A stretch of 64,000 nucleotides of DNA from assembly GCF_019443505.1 (NCBI RefSeq), contig NZ_CP080377.1, positions 6,485,161 through 6,549,160 of the forward strand. Direction: 5' to 3'. Of the stretch, positions 17,776-27,970 are shown in pieces. Each line of letters opens with the position of its first letter. Position 1 is the stretch's first letter. The position numbers and the translations under genes are program-made. Below the pieces are notes generated by a model. It worked only from the letters and a program-made list of their open reading frames with translations. It was not told the origin of the DNA and made no database searches. The DNA is from Janthinobacterium sp. PAMC25594. Lineage in GTDB: Bacteria; Pseudomonadota; Gammaproteobacteria; Burkholderiales; Burkholderiaceae_D.

Positions 17776-18126
17776 ATGCAAGTCAAGCGTATCGTTGCCA
17801 ATGTCTCCGCGTCGGATCCGGGCCTGGCGCGGAGGTTTTACGAGGAGGTGCTGGGCCTGAGCCTGCTGATGGACCACGGCTGGATCATGACGTATGGTGC
17901 GCAAACCGAGATGAGTGTTCAAGTGAGCTTCGCCACGCAAGGCGGCTCGAACACGGCCGTGCCAGACCTGTCGATTGAAGTCGATGACGTGGATACCGCA
18001 TTTGCACGCATGGTTGCCGCAGGGTTTGCCATCGAGTATGAGCTGAGCGATGAGCCCTGGGGCGTCAGGCGCTTTTTCGTGCGCGACCCTTTCGGCAAGC
18101 TCATCAATATTCTGTCGCACACATAG
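17776..18126 (+). CDS. VOC-superfamily (glyoxalase/bleomycin-resistance-like) protein
   Basis: The 116-aa protein starts at ATG 17776 after a strong GGAGG site. It shows one complete beta-alpha-beta-beta-beta unit pair: VKRIVANVSASDPGLARRFY at the N-terminus and VRRFFVRDPFGKLINILSH at the end. The His/Glu metal ligands of true glyoxalases are not clear (FGKLINI in place of the usual G...E-type ending), so its chemistry is open. It sits between the transporter and the acyl-CoA dehydrogenase operon with gaps of 68 and 183 bp. Confidence 0.8.
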   Translation: MQVKRIVANVSASDPGLARRFYEEVLGLSLLMDHGWIMTYGAQTEMSVQVSFATQGGSNTAVPDLSIEVDDVDTAFARMVAAGFAIEYELSDEPWGVRRFFVRDPFGKLINILSHT

Positions 18127-18309
18127 ACGAGATGCCAACGGCGGCTTCGGGCCGCCAGTCGGCCAATTTCACTCGGCGCCGGTATGCGTAAAACCCCTGG
18201 CGCCGCTCCCAATCTGTTGTACAATCCTTGAGAACGGTCGTGCTTTTTTGTGCGCTGAGCTTCCTTGCGTGCAGTCATCACGGCAACCGATAAGAACAAG
18301 GAGACAGAC

Positions 18310-19500
18310 ATGGACCTGCATTACACGGCCGAGGAGACGGCTTTCCGCGACACGGTGCGCGCCTTCCTCGACACCCATCTGCCGGCGGACTTGCAGCGCA
18401 AGGTGCGCCAGCATTTGCGCCTGAACCGCGACGATTACGTGCGCTGGCACAAGATTGTCGCGCAACAGGGCTGGGCCGCGCCGGCCTGGCCCGTCGAACA
18501 TGGCGGCACGGGCTGGACGTCCGTGCAGCGCCACATCTGGGAAGACGAGTGCGCGCGCGCCGCCACGCCGCCCATCCTGCCTTTCGGCATCAACATGGTG
18601 GCGCCTGTCATCATGGCCTTCGCCAACGCCGAGCAAAAAGCATTCTATCTGCCGCGCATTTTGAACTGCGACGACTGGTGGTGCCAGGGATACTCCGAGC
18701 CCGGTGCCGGTTCCGACCTCGCCTCGCTGAAAACCACGGCCCAGCGCGACGGCGACCATTACATCGTGAATGGCCAGAAAACCTGGACCACCCTGGGCCA
18801 GCACGCGGACATGATTTTTTGCCTGGTGCGCACCGATAGCACGGTGCGCAAGCAGGAAGGCATCAGTTTCTTGCTGATCGACATGAAAACGCCGGGCATC
18901 ACCGTGCGTCCCATCATCATGCTCGATGAAGAACATGAAGTGAACGAAGTCTTTTTCGATAACGTGCGCGTGCCCGTCAGCAACCTGGTCGGCCAGGAAA
19001 ACAAGGGCTGGACCTACGCCAAATACCTGCTGGGCCACGAGCGCACGGGCATCGCCGCCGTCGGCCGCTCGAAGCGCGAGCTGACTTTCCTCAAGCAGCT
19101 GGCCATGCGGCAAACCAAGCGCGGTGCGCCGCTGCTGCACGATCCCGCGTTTGCGGCCAAGGTGGCTACCCTGGAAATCGAACTGATGGCGTTGGAAATG
19201 ACGGTCTTGCGCGTCATCAGCGACGAAGGCAAGGGGCCGGGGCCGCAGGCCTCGATGCTGAAGGTGCGCGGTTCGGAACTGCAGCAGCAGCTGACGGAAT
19301 TGATGGTCGAAGCCATCGGCCCGCAAGCCTTGCCCTTCGACCCGGCATTTCTCCACGGCGGCGCGCCCCACAGCGCAGGCGGCGACGACCTGGCCGCGCC
19401 GCTGGCCGCCTACTACTTCAATTACCGCAAGACATCGATCTATGGCGGCTCGAATGAAATCCAGAAAAACATCATCACGCAGATGATCCTGGGCCTGTAA
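18310..19500 (+). CDS. Acyl-CoA dehydrogenase (first of a pair)
   Basis: The 396-aa flavoenzyme starts at ATG 18310 after AAGGAGA. It carries the ACAD signature: GYSEPGAGSDLASLKTTA, then WTTLGQHAD, then IYGGSNEIQKNIITQMILGL at the end. It resembles the large-subunit partner of two-component (alpha2beta2-like) dehydrogenases that work on bulky or branched acyl-CoAs. It is followed 16 bp later by a second, diverged ACAD and then two MaoC genes, so the operon likely performs dehydrogenation plus hydration of one unusual acyl-CoA. The substrate is unknown. Confidence 0.9.
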   Translation: MDLHYTAEETAFRDTVRAFLDTHLPADLQRKVRQHLRLNRDDYVRWHKIVAQQGWAAPAWPVEHGGTGWTSVQRHIWEDECARAATPPILPFGINMVAPVIMAFANAEQKAFYLPRILNCDDWWCQGYSEPGAGSDLASLKTTAQRDGDHYIVNGQKTWTTLGQHADMIFCLVRTDSTVRKQEGISFLLIDMKTPGITVRPIIMLDEEHEVNEVFFDNVRVPVSNLVGQENKGWTYAKYLLGHERTGIAAVGRSKRELTFLKQLAMRQTKRGAPLLHDPAFAAKVATLEIELMALEMTVLRVISDEGKGPGPQASMLKVRGSELQQQLTELMVEAIGPQALPFDPAFLHGGAPHSAGGDDLAAPLAAYYFNYRKTSIYGGSNEIQKNIITQMILGL

Positions 19501-19516
19501 GCCAGAAGGAGACGAC

Positions 19517-20662
19517 ATGGACTTCCATTTTAATCAGGAACAGCAACAATTTGCCGATGCGCTCAGGCGCTGGGTCGACAAGGATTACCCGTTTGAAACG
19601 CGGCAATCCATCATCCATTCCGCCACGGGTACGTCCGATGCCGCGTGGGCCACCCTGGCCGAACTGGGCATGACGGCCTTGCCGCTGCCGGCCGGCGCGG
19701 GTGGTTTCGACGGCACGGCCGTCGACATGCTGCTGGTGATGCAGGAACTGGGCCGTGGCCTGGTGGTCGAGCCGTATTTTGCCACCGTGCTGGGGGCGCG
19801 CTTTTTGACCCTGGCGGGCGGCCACGATGGCGTGCTGGAACAGGTCGCCAGCGGCAGCCTGAAGCTGGCGTGCGCGCTGGGTGAGCGCCAGTCGCGCCAC
19901 GACATGCACGATATCGCCACCACGGCCAGCGCCAGCGGCGACGGCTTCGTGCTCGATGGCGAGAAAACCGTCGTCATCCACGGCGCCCAGGCGGGCGCGC
20001 TCGTCGTGTCGGCGCGCAGCGGCGGCGGGCAGATGGACACGGACGGCATTTTGCTGTTTCTCGTGCCCGTAGACGCGCCCGGCGTTTCCGTGCGCGACTA
20101 CCGCACCATCGACGGCCAGAGGGCCGCCACCGTGACCCTGGTGCAAGTGGTGCTGGGCCAGGACGCGCTGATCGGACAAAAGGGGCTGGGCTGGGCCGTG
20201 CTGGATGCAGCGCTCGACTATGGCGCCACCCTGCTGTGCGCGGAAGCCGTGGGCGCCATGGACGCCATCTTTGCCGCCACGCTCGACTATTTGAAAACGC
20301 GCCAGCAGTTCGGCGCGCCGATCGGCAAATTCCAGGCCTTGCAGCACCGCATGGCCGACATGTTCATTCACCTGGAGCAAGCGCGGTCGATGGCCATGCT
20401 GGCCGCCGCCAAGGTCGATAGCGAGGACGTTGCCGAGCGGCGCCGCACGGTGTCGGCCGCCAAGGCGAGAGTCGGGCTGGCCGCCACCTTTGTCGGCCAG
20501 CAAGCCGTGCAATTGCATGGCGGCATGGGCGTGACCGATGAATTGCCTGCCGCTCACCATTTCAAGCGCCTCTCGATGATCGCCCTGACCCTGGGCGACG
20601 TGGAGCACCATATCGAGCGCTTTATCGCCCAGCCGGGCTTCTTGCCGACGGAGACCGCATGA
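19517..20662 (+). CDS. Acyl-CoA dehydrogenase (second of the pair)
   Basis: The 381-aa ACAD starts at ATG 19517 after AGAAGGAGA. The N-terminal helical domain is followed by a less conserved middle domain (the usual GSD flavin loop is not obvious). The C-terminal domain has RQQFGAPIGKFQALQHRMAD and QLHGGMGVTDELPAAHHFKR. The weak middle motif supports the idea that it forms a heteromer with the preceding ACAD rather than acting alone. Its stop overlaps the start of the first MaoC gene by 4 bp (ATGA), indicating translational coupling. Confidence 0.88.
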   Translation: MDFHFNQEQQQFADALRRWVDKDYPFETRQSIIHSATGTSDAAWATLAELGMTALPLPAGAGGFDGTAVDMLLVMQELGRGLVVEPYFATVLGARFLTLAGGHDGVLEQVASGSLKLACALGERQSRHDMHDIATTASASGDGFVLDGEKTVVIHGAQAGALVVSARSGGGQMDTDGILLFLVPVDAPGVSVRDYRTIDGQRAATVTLVQVVLGQDALIGQKGLGWAVLDAALDYGATLLCAEAVGAMDAIFAATLDYLKTRQQFGAPIGKFQALQHRMADMFIHLEQARSMAMLAAAKVDSEDVAERRRTVSAAKARVGLAATFVGQQAVQLHGGMGVTDELPAAHHFKRLSMIALTLGDVEHHIERFIAQPGFLPTETA

Positions 20663-21156
20663 CCGCATTGACGGAAATCAAACCCAAGCATTGGTATTTC
20701 GAAGATTTTACGCAGGGCCTGGAAATCGACCTGGGCCAGCGCCACGTGACGGAGAAGGAAATCATCGCCTTCGCCACGGATTTCGACCCGCAACCGTTTC
20801 ACGTCGACCATGCGGCGGCGGAAAAAACCATCTTCAAGGGCGTCATCGCCAGCGGCTGGCATACCTGCGGCATGATGATGCGCCTGGTGGTCGACAACCT
20901 GCTCAAGCACTCGTCCAGCATGGGCTCGCCCGGCCTGGACAGCATCCGCTGGTTGAAACCCGTGCGCGCCGGCGACACCCTGCACCTGACCTACCAGGTC
21001 AAGGACGTGCGCCCATCGACGTCGAAGCCGGACCGCGGCATCGTCATTTCCGTGTGGAGCGTGCGCAACCAGCATGGCGAAGCGGTGACCACGGTGGAGG
21101 GCATGGGCATGTTCGGCCGCCGTCCCGTGGAACAAGGGGAGCCGTCCCGTGCGTGA
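20659..21156 (+). CDS. MaoC-family dehydratase (hotdog fold), first
   Basis: The 165-aa hotdog-fold protein shows KHWYFEDFTQGLEIDLGQRH, then the hydratase-2-like segment FATDFDPQPFHVD with Asp/His active-site candidates, then GVIASGWHTCGMM. MaoC proteins hydrate enoyl-CoAs. It overlaps both neighbours (4 bp upstream, 8 bp downstream), so it belongs to the same transcript as the two dehydrogenases. With the second MaoC protein it may form a heterodimer in which only one chain carries the full catalytic dyad. Confidence 0.87.
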   Translation: MTALTEIKPKHWYFEDFTQGLEIDLGQRHVTEKEIIAFATDFDPQPFHVDHAAAEKTIFKGVIASGWHTCGMMMRLVVDNLLKHSSSMGSPGLDSIRWLKPVRAGDTLHLTYQVKDVRPSTSKPDRGIVISVWSVRNQHGEAVTTVEGMGMFGRRPVEQGEPSRA

Positions 21157-21604
21157 TATCGCCAGCATCGCCGGTTTCCAGGCCTTGGCGGGGCAGCACG
21201 TGGCCGTGTCCGACTGGCTCACCATCACCCAGCAGCGCATCGACACCTTTGCCGACGCCACCGACGACCATCAGTGGATCCATGTGGACGCCGAGCGCTG
21301 CGCGCGCGAGTCACCGTACGGCTGCACCGTGGCGCACGGTTTTTTGACGTTATCTCTGTTGCCCGCCATGCTGCAGGGAGCGTTGCACATGGCCGGCATC
21401 CGCATGGCCATCAACTATGGCTTGAATAAAGTGCGCTTTCCCGCGCCCGTGCCCGTCGGCAGCCGCTTGCGCGCGCGGCTCGACATTCTTTCCGTCGACG
21501 ACCTGGCGGAAGGAGCGCAAGTGAACTGGGCCGTGACCATGGAGCGGGAAGGCGACACGAAACCCGTGTGCGTGGCGGAGTTCCTGATGCGCTGCTATCC
21601 CTGA
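21149..21604 (+). CDS. MaoC-family dehydratase (hotdog fold), second
   Basis: The 151-aa hotdog protein resembles NodN/MaoC: QQRIDTFADATDDHQWIHVD (Asp/His candidates), then TVAHGFLTLSLLPAML and INYGLNKVRFPAPVPVGSRL. The family hydrates trans-2-enoyl-CoA to the R-3-hydroxyacyl-CoA. The start codon is GTG at 21149, inside the previous gene. It is the last gene of the operon; only a REP-like repeat follows. In a PHA-producing organism (phaC in this window) R-3-hydroxyacyl-CoA could feed polymer synthesis, but this is inference. Confidence 0.87.
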   Translation: MRDIASIAGFQALAGQHVAVSDWLTITQQRIDTFADATDDHQWIHVDAERCARESPYGCTVAHGFLTLSLLPAMLQGALHMAGIRMAINYGLNKVRFPAPVPVGSRLRARLDILSVDDLAEGAQVNWAVTMEREGDTKPVCVAEFLMRCYP

Positions 21605-21636
21605 GCGGCAAGCTGAGCCCACATCGTAGGTCGGCG

Positions 21637-21667
21637 TAGGTCGGTTTAGCCCGCAGGGCGTAAGCCG
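21637..21667. repeat. REP-like palindrome
   Basis: GTCGGTTTAGCCCGC followed by AGGGCGTAAGCCGAC forms an imperfect inverted repeat, preceded by a partial direct copy GTAGGTCGGC at about 21628. Such sequences are typical intergenic REP elements of high-GC Proteobacteria. It lies between convergent genes, where it may also stop transcription. Confidence 0.55.
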
Positions 21668-21686
21668 ACGCAGGCGCGCCTCCTAT

Positions 21687-22610
21687 TCACTCCCCCTCCG
21701 ACGCGCAATACCTGTCCCGCCCCGTATGCTTGGCGCGGTACAGCAGGGCGTCGGCGGCGCGGATCAGGGCGCTGGGGGCCATGCCTTCCGTGGGCATGAC
21801 GCTGGCCATGCCCAGGCTGACGGTGACGTGCGGGCCGACGCTGGACCTGGCGTGGGCAATTTCCAGCGCACGCACTTCGTCGAGGATGCGCTGGGCCACC
21901 ACTTCGGCGCCTTCCCTCGTTTCCTGCGGCAGCAGGATGATGAATTCCTCGCCGCCGTAGCGCGCCAGCAGGTCGGGCGGGCGCACGGCGCAGCGGCGCA
22001 GGGCGGCGCTCACCTGCTGCAGGCACAGGTCGCCCGCCTGGTGGCCATACGTATCGTTGTAATCCTTGAAATGGTCGATATCGGCCATGATGATGGCCAT
22101 CGGCACGCCGTCGCGCGCGCAGCGTCGCCATTCGCTGTCCATGGCCTCGTTGAAGCTGCGCCGGTTGGCCACGCCCGTCAGTGTATCCGTCAGCGACAGC
22201 TCGCGCATGGCGTCGGCCTGCCGCTTGATGGTCAGCTGGCTGCGCACGCGGGCCCGCACGACGGCCGCGTTGAACGGCTTGGTGATGAAATCGACGGCGC
22301 CCGCTTCCAGCGCCCGCGTTTCGTCCTCGGGCTGGTTCAGGGCCGTGACGAAAATGACGGGAATGGCGCTGAGGATGGCCGATTCGCGCAGCGCGCTGCA
22401 CACGGCATAGCCATCCATGCCGGGCATGACGGCGTCGAGCAGGATCAGGTCCGGCAGTTGATTTTGCGCAATTTCCAGCGCCTTTTCTCCGCTCAGGGCG
22501 AACAGCACCTCGTGTTCCTCGCGCAGCAGCTGGTGCAGGATCTGGATGTTTTCCATGGCGTCATCGACGATGAGGATGCGCCCGTTCATGGCAAGGTTGG
22601 TCCAGCTCAC
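21687..22610 (-). CDS. Response regulator diguanylate cyclase (REC-GGDEF)
   Basis: The 307-aa cytosolic protein has a receiver domain (residues about 10-125, phospho-acceptor Asp59 in LILLDAVMPGMDG, Lys111) and a GGDEF domain. The active-site GGEEF is at 219-223. The inhibitory RxxD site RPPD (210-213) lies five residues upstream, so product inhibition is expected. It makes c-di-GMP from two GTP. Start GTG 22610 follows GAGGAAAA and overlaps the stop of the hybrid kinase by 4 bp (GTGA), so the kinase is the likely activator. It is separated from the msh locus only by the kinase and a YgiW-like gene. Confidence 0.93.
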   Translation of the reverse strand: MSWTNLAMNGRILIVDDAMENIQILHQLLREEHEVLFALSGEKALEIAQNQLPDLILLDAVMPGMDGYAVCSALRESAILSAIPVIFVTALNQPEDETRALEAGAVDFITKPFNAAVVRARVRSQLTIKRQADAMRELSLTDTLTGVANRRSFNEAMDSEWRRCARDGVPMAIIMADIDHFKDYNDTYGHQAGDLCLQQVSAALRRCAVRPPDLLARYGGEEFIILLPQETREGAEVVAQRILDEVRALEIAHARSSVGPHVTVSLGMASVMPTEGMAPSALIRAADALLYRAKHTGRDRYCASEGE

Positions 22611-25600
22611 TTGTTTTCCTCTCGTTTCAGCTGATCGAGCACGAGTTTTTCCGCCTCGGCAAAATTCAGCGTTTCAATCGCATGTGCCATCGCCAGCGCC
22701 GCTTCCCGGTCTGACTGTTGCAGGGCTGGCTGCAGGGCGTGGAACTGGGCCAGCGCCTTCAGGTTATTGTTGCGGATCAAGACAAGCAGCTCGGCCAGGC
22801 CGGCGCGCAGGTCGACCGGTGCGCTGCCGGGCGCGTGGGGCGCCGGCTGTCCGCGCCGCAGGGGCGAGGGCAGGGCACGCGCCGCTTTGATGACTTCGGC
22901 CATCGCCAGTTCCAGCTGTCCCAGCAAGGCGGCCGTGGCGTGCGCGCGGCCCCCTTGCAGCGCCTTTTCCGTCTCGGCGGCCAGGCTGGCGACATGCGTG
23001 GCGCCCAGGTTGGCCGCCACGCCGCACACGCGGTGCAGCAACTGCGCCGCCTGCCGCGCCTGGCCGGCGGCCAGCAGGCGCCGCGTGTCCTCGACGGCGT
23101 CGCCTTGCGAATTTTCAAAGCGTTTGAGCAGGGCCAGGAAGGCGCCGTAATCGCCGCCGAAGCGCTGCAGGGCCGCCGCCAGGTCGATGCCGGGCACCGT
23201 GGCCGGCAAGTCCAGCGCCTGCGTGACGGCATCGGCTGCCTGCACGGCGCCATCGCCGCCCGGGGGCGACGGCACCAGCCGCGTCAGTGTCTCGATCATT
23301 TCGTCGACATCGATGGGCTTGGCCACATGCGCATTCATGCCGCTGGCGATGGCGCGCAGGCGGTCCTCGTCCATGGCATTGGCCGTCATGGCGATGATGG
23401 GCAAGTCCGGCAAGCCCAGCGCGCGGATGGCCAGGGTGGCGTCATAGCCATTCATGACGGGCATCTGCAAATCCATCAGCACCACGTCCCAGGCCTGCGG
23501 GGTTTGCGCCAGCAAGTCGACGGCCAGTTGGCCGTTGGCGGCCATGGCCACGCGCGCGCCCGAGTGCAGCAAGATGTACTGCGCCACTTCCTGGTTGATT
23601 TCATTGTCTTCCACCAGCAGCACGCGCATGCCTTCCAGCAAGCCCGACAGGGGCGTGGACACGGGCAGCGCGGACGGGGCGCTACGGCCATTGCGTCCAT
23701 CGCGCACGGCCGTCACGGCCGCCAGCAGGCGCGCCGGGGTGGCCGGTTTCGAAACGATGCCGGCCAGCATCAGGCTGTCGGCCAGGCGTTCGAGGTTGTC
23801 GCTGTCCTGGTCGGCCACCAGCATGATCACGGGCGGCAGCGCCAGGTGGGCGTCGGCGCGCGCCTCGGTGAGCATGGAAATGCCATCCATGCCGGGCATG
23901 GCCGCGTCGAGCAGCATCAGATCCGCCGGCGGCAAGCCGTCCAGGCCGCTGGCGCTGGCGCGCAGCAGCGCCAGGCCGGCCGCGCCGCTGTCGGCGCTGC
24001 GGCTGTGCCAGCCCTGCGCCGCGCACCAGTCTTCCAGCATGGCACGCACGCTGGCATTGTCGTCGATGATCAGCAGCGACAGGGCCTTGGGCGTACTCTT
24101 GCCCGGCGACTCGGGCGGCGGCGCCACCTTGTCGAAGCGGCAGCTGAAGCGGAAGTCGGAACCCTGGCCCAGCGCGCTTGTCACGCTGAGTTTGCCCCCC
24201 ATCAATTCCACCATGCGCCGGCAGATGGCCAGCCCCAGTCCCGTGCCGCCATATTTGCGGCTGGTGCCGCTGTCGCCCTGGGAAAACGCGTCGAAGATGC
24301 GTTCCTGTTCGGCCGCGGCTATGCCGATGCCCGTGTCGCGCACGGAAAACTCCAGCGTGGCGCTGGCCGCATCCTCGGCCACCATGCCGATGGACAACAC
24401 CACTTCGCCATGCGCGGTGAATTTGACGGCGTTGCCCACCAGGTTGATGAGGATCTGTTCCACGCGCAGGGCGTCGCCGAGCAGTTCATCCGGCACATCG
24501 GCGCCGAGCACGAAGACGGGCTCCACGCCGCGCGACCAGGCGTTGCTGGCCAGCAAGACGGCTACGCTGTCGAGCATGCGTTCCAGCTGGAAGCGCCGTT
24601 GTTCCAGCAGCATCTGACCCGCCTCGATCTTGGAAAAATCCAGCACGTCGTTGACGATATTGAGCAGAGACTGGGTCGCCATCTGGATCTTGCCGACATA
24701 GCTGCGCTCGCGCCGTTCCAGCGGCGACTCTTCCAGCAGGCGCGCCAGGCCGATGATGGCGTTCATCGGCGTGCGGATTTCATGGCTCATGTTGGCGACG
24801 AATTCGCTTTTCGCGACGCTGGCCGCCTCGGCCTTGTCGCGCGCGCGCACCATTTGCTCGTTGAGTTCGTGCAGGCGCAATTCCGTGCGCTTGAGTTCAG
24901 ACACGTCCGAGGCCAGCACGAAGAAGCCGCGCACGCCGCCGCCGTCGTCGACATCGGGGATGTAATTGGTCCACGTGTGGCGCACCTGGCCCGTCGGGTC
25001 GAGCAGGTCGCGCTCGAAGCTTTGCGGGCGGCCCGCCAGCACGCCTTCGACATGGGGCGCATACACGTCGAACAGTTCCTGTCCCAGCAATTCGCGCATG
25101 TGGATGCCGTCCATCTCCGCGCTGCTGCGGCCAAACCATTCGTTATAGAAATTATTTGCGAAGCGGCAACGCAGATCGGCGCCCCAGTACGACACCATGC
25201 CGGGCAGATTGTCGGTGACGGTGCGGATGAAGCGCTCGCTCTGTTCCAGGCGCCAGGTGGTGGCGTGCAGCACCTCGGCGGCGCGCTTGCGTTCCGTGAT
25301 ATCGATCGATACCCCCAGCACGTGGCTGGCGCGCCCCGCATCGTCGCGCAAGACCACCTTGCGCGTGGTGAAGTGGCGCGTGGTGCCGTCGGCCGTATTG
25401 ATCGCTTCCTGTTCGATTTCCACCATCTGCCCCGTGGCCAGCAGCTTGCGGTCGGCGCTGACGAAGGCGGCCGCCTGCTGCGGCGGGAAGAAGTCGTGGT
25501 CCGTCTTGCCCAGCAATTGCTCGCGCGAGCGTCCCAGGGTCAGTTCCGCGTGGCGGTTGACCATTTCAAAGCTCAGCTTGTCGGCGCGCTTGACGAAGAC

Positions 25601-27136
25601 CATGGCCGGGATGTTTTCGATGATGGTGCCGAACAGATGTTTCGAGTGGCGGAATTCCGCTTCGCTGCGCTTGCGCTCGCTAATGTCCAGCCACAGGCCC
25701 GACACGCCCAGCAATTGCTGCTCGGGACCGAAAATCGGGTGATACGAGACGATCCAGTGGCTCAGCTGCTCGCGCTGCCGGCCGCTGTGGCCGTTCAACC
25801 CCATGTCGACGATGGGCGTGCCCGTTTCCAGCACCTGGCGCACGCAGCGCTCGACGTCCGCCCGCACGGCGTCGTCGAACAGCATGGCGCCCACGGGACG
25901 GCCCAGATGCTGCGTCACGCTGGCGCCATGGATGGCGGCCAGGTAGTGGTTGATCATGACGATGCGCAAGTCCAGGCCCACGAACAGCATGCCGATGGGT
26001 GCCGTCGCGTACACGGTTTCCAGCAGGCGCGTGGATTTTTCCAGGGCCAAGGTGCGTTCGGCCACCAGGCTTTCGAGCTGCGTGCGGTGGCGCCGCAGGT
26101 CGCGTTCCAGCGCGCCCAGGGCGGCGGCCATGTCGGCCGATTCGCGGTCCGCGTGCTTGTTCGAGAGCAAGGGTTTGCCCTGCGCCAGCGCCTGGATCTG
26201 CAAGGTCAGTTCCTGCAGGGTGCTGGCCAGGCGGCTGCCCACGCGCCAGGCCAGGGCAAAGCCGGCACCCAGCAGCAGGGCCAGGATGGCGGAACCCGTG
26301 ACCACCGAGCCCAGCAGCGCTTCGGCCACCGTGCTGCTGCGCATGGTGACGGTCACCGTCCAGCTGTCGTCGGGAGCGCGGCGAAAGCCCGTGTAGACGT
26401 CCAGGTTTTCCAGGGTGGCATGGCGCAGCACGCCCTCGCGCGCCTGGCGTATCTGTTCCAGCAGGGGTGCCACGCTGCGCTGGCCCACGTAGCGCTGCGG
26501 CGCCAGAGTGCGCGCCACGTTGATGCCGTCGGCATTGATGATGGCCGCGCCCAGGTAGGCCGGCAGGTGCAGTTCGCGCAACAGCAAGGGCAGGTAGTCG
26601 GGCGGGTACAGCGCCGTCAATACATGGGCGGCACCCTGGGCACGCGGCAAGGGCAGGTTCAGCGCCAGCCGCGGCACCTCGTCCGGCGCCATGAGTAGGC
26701 TGGTCAGCCGCGGCTTGCCATACTCGCGCGTGCGTTCCATGCTGGCGGCCCATTTTTGCGGCAAGGGAGGTGGTGCCTGGCTGGCGGGCAGGGCAGTATT
26801 GATCAGCTGGCGTCCCCTGGCGTCGGAGACGATGAAGGCGCTGACGGCCATGCCTGGCTGCAACAGGCTGTCGGCCAGGATGCGCAGGGCGCCGATGTCG
26901 TCCGTTTGCAGGGCGGGCGAGGCGGCGAGGATGCGCGCGGCCATCTGGGCGCCGTTCAGGTCGCGTTCGACGGCGGCGGCGACTGCCCGCGCCGCCTGCG
27001 CCGTTTCGCTGACGACATGCTCGCGTTCGCGCGTGTAGCTTTGCGCCACGAGCAGCAGAAACACGAGCGCCGTCGGAATGACCCAGGCGAGCACCAGCCA
27101 TGAAATTCTTGAGCGTATCGAAGGCAAATCTTGCAC
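22607..27136 (-). CDS. Hybrid sensor histidine kinase (TM-sensor-PAS3-HisKA-HATPase-REC2-HPt)
   Basis: The 1509-aa inner-membrane kinase starts at GTG 27136. Rough order: TM1 12-32; periplasmic sensor 33-275; TM2 278-298; HAMP-like linker; three PAS/PAC units between about 370 and 750; HisKA with [18 protein letters not shown] near 790; HATPase near 900-1010 ([20 protein letters not shown]); REC1 ([12 protein letters not shown]); REC2 ([15 protein letters not shown]); and HPt near 1340-1440 with phospho-His in LLHRVCG. It is a BarA/ArcB-like phosphorelay, and the coupled REC-GGDEF protein is the natural output. The ligand is unknown. Confidence 0.93.
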   Translation of the reverse strand: MQDLPSIRSRISWLVLAWVIPTALVFLLLVAQSYTREREHVVSETAQAARAVAAAVERDLNGAQMAARILAASPALQTDDIGALRILADSLLQPGMAVSAFIVSDARGRQLINTALPASQAPPPLPQKWAASMERTREYGKPRLTSLLMAPDEVPRLALNLPLPRAQGAAHVLTALYPPDYLPLLLRELHLPAYLGAAIINADGINVARTLAPQRYVGQRSVAPLLEQIRQAREGVLRHATLENLDVYTGFRRAPDDSWTVTVTMRSSTVAEALLGSVVTGSAILALLLGAGFALAWRVGSRLASTLQELTLQIQALAQGKPLLSNKHADRESADMAAALGALERDLRRHRTQLESLVAERTLALEKSTRLLETVYATAPIGMLFVGLDLRIVMINHYLAAIHGASVTQHLGRPVGAMLFDDAVRADVERCVRQVLETGTPIVDMGLNGHSGRQREQLSHWIVSYHPIFGPEQQLLGVSGLWLDISERKRSEAEFRHSKHLFGTIIENIPAMVFVKRADKLSFEMVNRHAELTLGRSREQLLGKTDHDFFPPQQAAAFVSADRKLLATGQMVEIEQEAINTADGTTRHFTTRKVVLRDDAGRASHVLGVSIDITERKRAAEVLHATTWRLEQSERFIRTVTDNLPGMVSYWGADLRCRFANNFYNEWFGRSSAEMDGIHMRELLGQELFDVYAPHVEGVLAGRPQSFERDLLDPTGQVRHTWTNYIPDVDDGGGVRGFFVLASDVSELKRTELRLHELNEQMVRARDKAEAASVAKSEFVANMSHEIRTPMNAIIGLARLLEESPLERRERSYVGKIQMATQSLLNIVNDVLDFSKIEAGQMLLEQRRFQLERMLDSVAVLLASNAWSRGVEPVFVLGADVPDELLGDALRVEQILINLVGNAVKFTAHGEVVLSIGMVAEDAASATLEFSVRDTGIGIAAAEQERIFDAFSQGDSGTSRKYGGTGLGLAICRRMVELMGGKLSVTSALGQGSDFRFSCRFDKVAPPPESPGKSTPKALSLLIIDDNASVRAMLEDWCAAQGWHSRSADSGAAGLALLRASASGLDGLPPADLMLLDAAMPGMDGISMLTEARADAHLALPPVIMLVADQDSDNLERLADSLMLAGIVSKPATPARLLAAVTAVRDGRNGRSAPSALPVSTPLSGLLEGMRVLLVEDNEINQEVAQYILLHSGARVAMAANGQLAVDLLAQTPQAWDVVLMDLQMPVMNGYDATLAIRALGLPDLPIIAMTANAMDEDRLRAIASGMNAHVAKPIDVDEMIETLTRLVPSPPGGDGAVQAADAVTQALDLPATVPGIDLAAALQRFGGDYGAFLALLKRFENSQGDAVEDTRRLLAAGQARQAAQLLHRVCGVAANLGATHVASLAAETEKALQGGRAHATAALLGQLELAMAEVIKAARALPSPLRRGQPAPHAPGSAPVDLRAGLAELLVLIRNNNLKALAQFHALQPALQQSDREAALAMAHAIETLNFAEAEKLVLDQLKREENK

Positions 27137-27322
27137 CCGGAAAGCTCCCAGAATGGATGAGTCGACAGGCAGGCTGGCGCTGGCTGACCTTGAATGAAAA
27201 GATGCTAGACGAAATTGATTGCGCTGACAAGGCTAGTTTCTAGAATGGAAAAAAGCTTGTGCAAGGTATACAGAAGAGGGGGTGATACCCATCCCGCCGT
27301 GGCGGCGGGATGGCAAGGACGC

Positions 27323-27688
27323 TTACGGGACGACGGTCAGCACATCGACATCGATTTCCGGGCTTTCCATGAAGTCTTTTTCCACTTCGCCACGGATTTC
27401 CACCTGGGTTTTGGCGTCGATCTTGCGGTTCATGAAGACCTTGTCATCGATGTCCACGCGGATTTCCGCCGTGCCGTCGGAGAAGGTGTATTTTTCTTTG
27501 CCCACTTTGCGCAGCAAATGGCCGCGCAGCACGACGGCCTGGTCGTCGACGGGATTTTTCAGGATGGCGGCCACGCTGCTGGGCGCGGTGGGGCCGGCCG
27601 TGGGACCCACATACTGGGCTTGCGCGCTGCCGGCCAGCAAGGCGCTGGCGGCGGCCAGGGAGACGATGAGTTTGCGGTGCAGAGACAT
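27323..27688 (-). CDS. YgiW/YdeI-type periplasmic OB-fold (BOF) protein
   Basis: The 121-aa secreted protein has a signal peptide (MSLHRKLIVSLAAASALLAG, cleavage near AQA-QY). It is followed by one bacterial OB-fold: VAAILKNPVDDQAVVLRGHL, KYTFSDGTAEIRVDIDD and QVEIRGEVEKDF. Family members are periplasmic and linked to stress tolerance, and in some species to biofilm and signalling; their ligands are unclear. AAGGAATACC precedes the ATG. It is divergent from mshE across a 282-bp AT-richer spacer that should hold the msh promoter. Confidence 0.88.
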   Translation of the reverse strand: MSLHRKLIVSLAAASALLAGSAQAQYVGPTAGPTAPSSVAAILKNPVDDQAVVLRGHLLRKVGKEKYTFSDGTAEIRVDIDDKVFMNRKIDAKTQVEIRGEVEKDFMESPEIDVDVLTVVP

Positions 27689-27970
27689 GGTATTCCTTTG
27701 ATAGTGACGGCCTTGTCAGAAAAACACGGCGGTGCGGGCAATGATAGCACCGGTATTGCCATAGGCTACGTTCGCCCGCACGCTGCCCGTGCTCGCCGAA
27801 AGGGAGTGCCATGCGCGCGCGCGGGCGGCAAGTGTTTCCTTGCGCAGTGTTGAAATGCGCGAAAATCAAGCCGCGGAGTGTATTTTCTTTAAGAAACAAC
27901 AGGTTCTGGAATAAAATACCTGCGCACGCCGCTGGCGTGTATCGTCTGAAGAATCTGTCGAGGAGCAAGC

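Noticed and set aside
22718..26698. Very long open frame (1326 codons) on the plus strand opposite the hybrid kinase
   Set aside because: Its product is low-complexity and rich in Gly/Gln/His/Arg. It is the antisense shadow of the high-GC kinase gene, which has clear domains on the minus strand.
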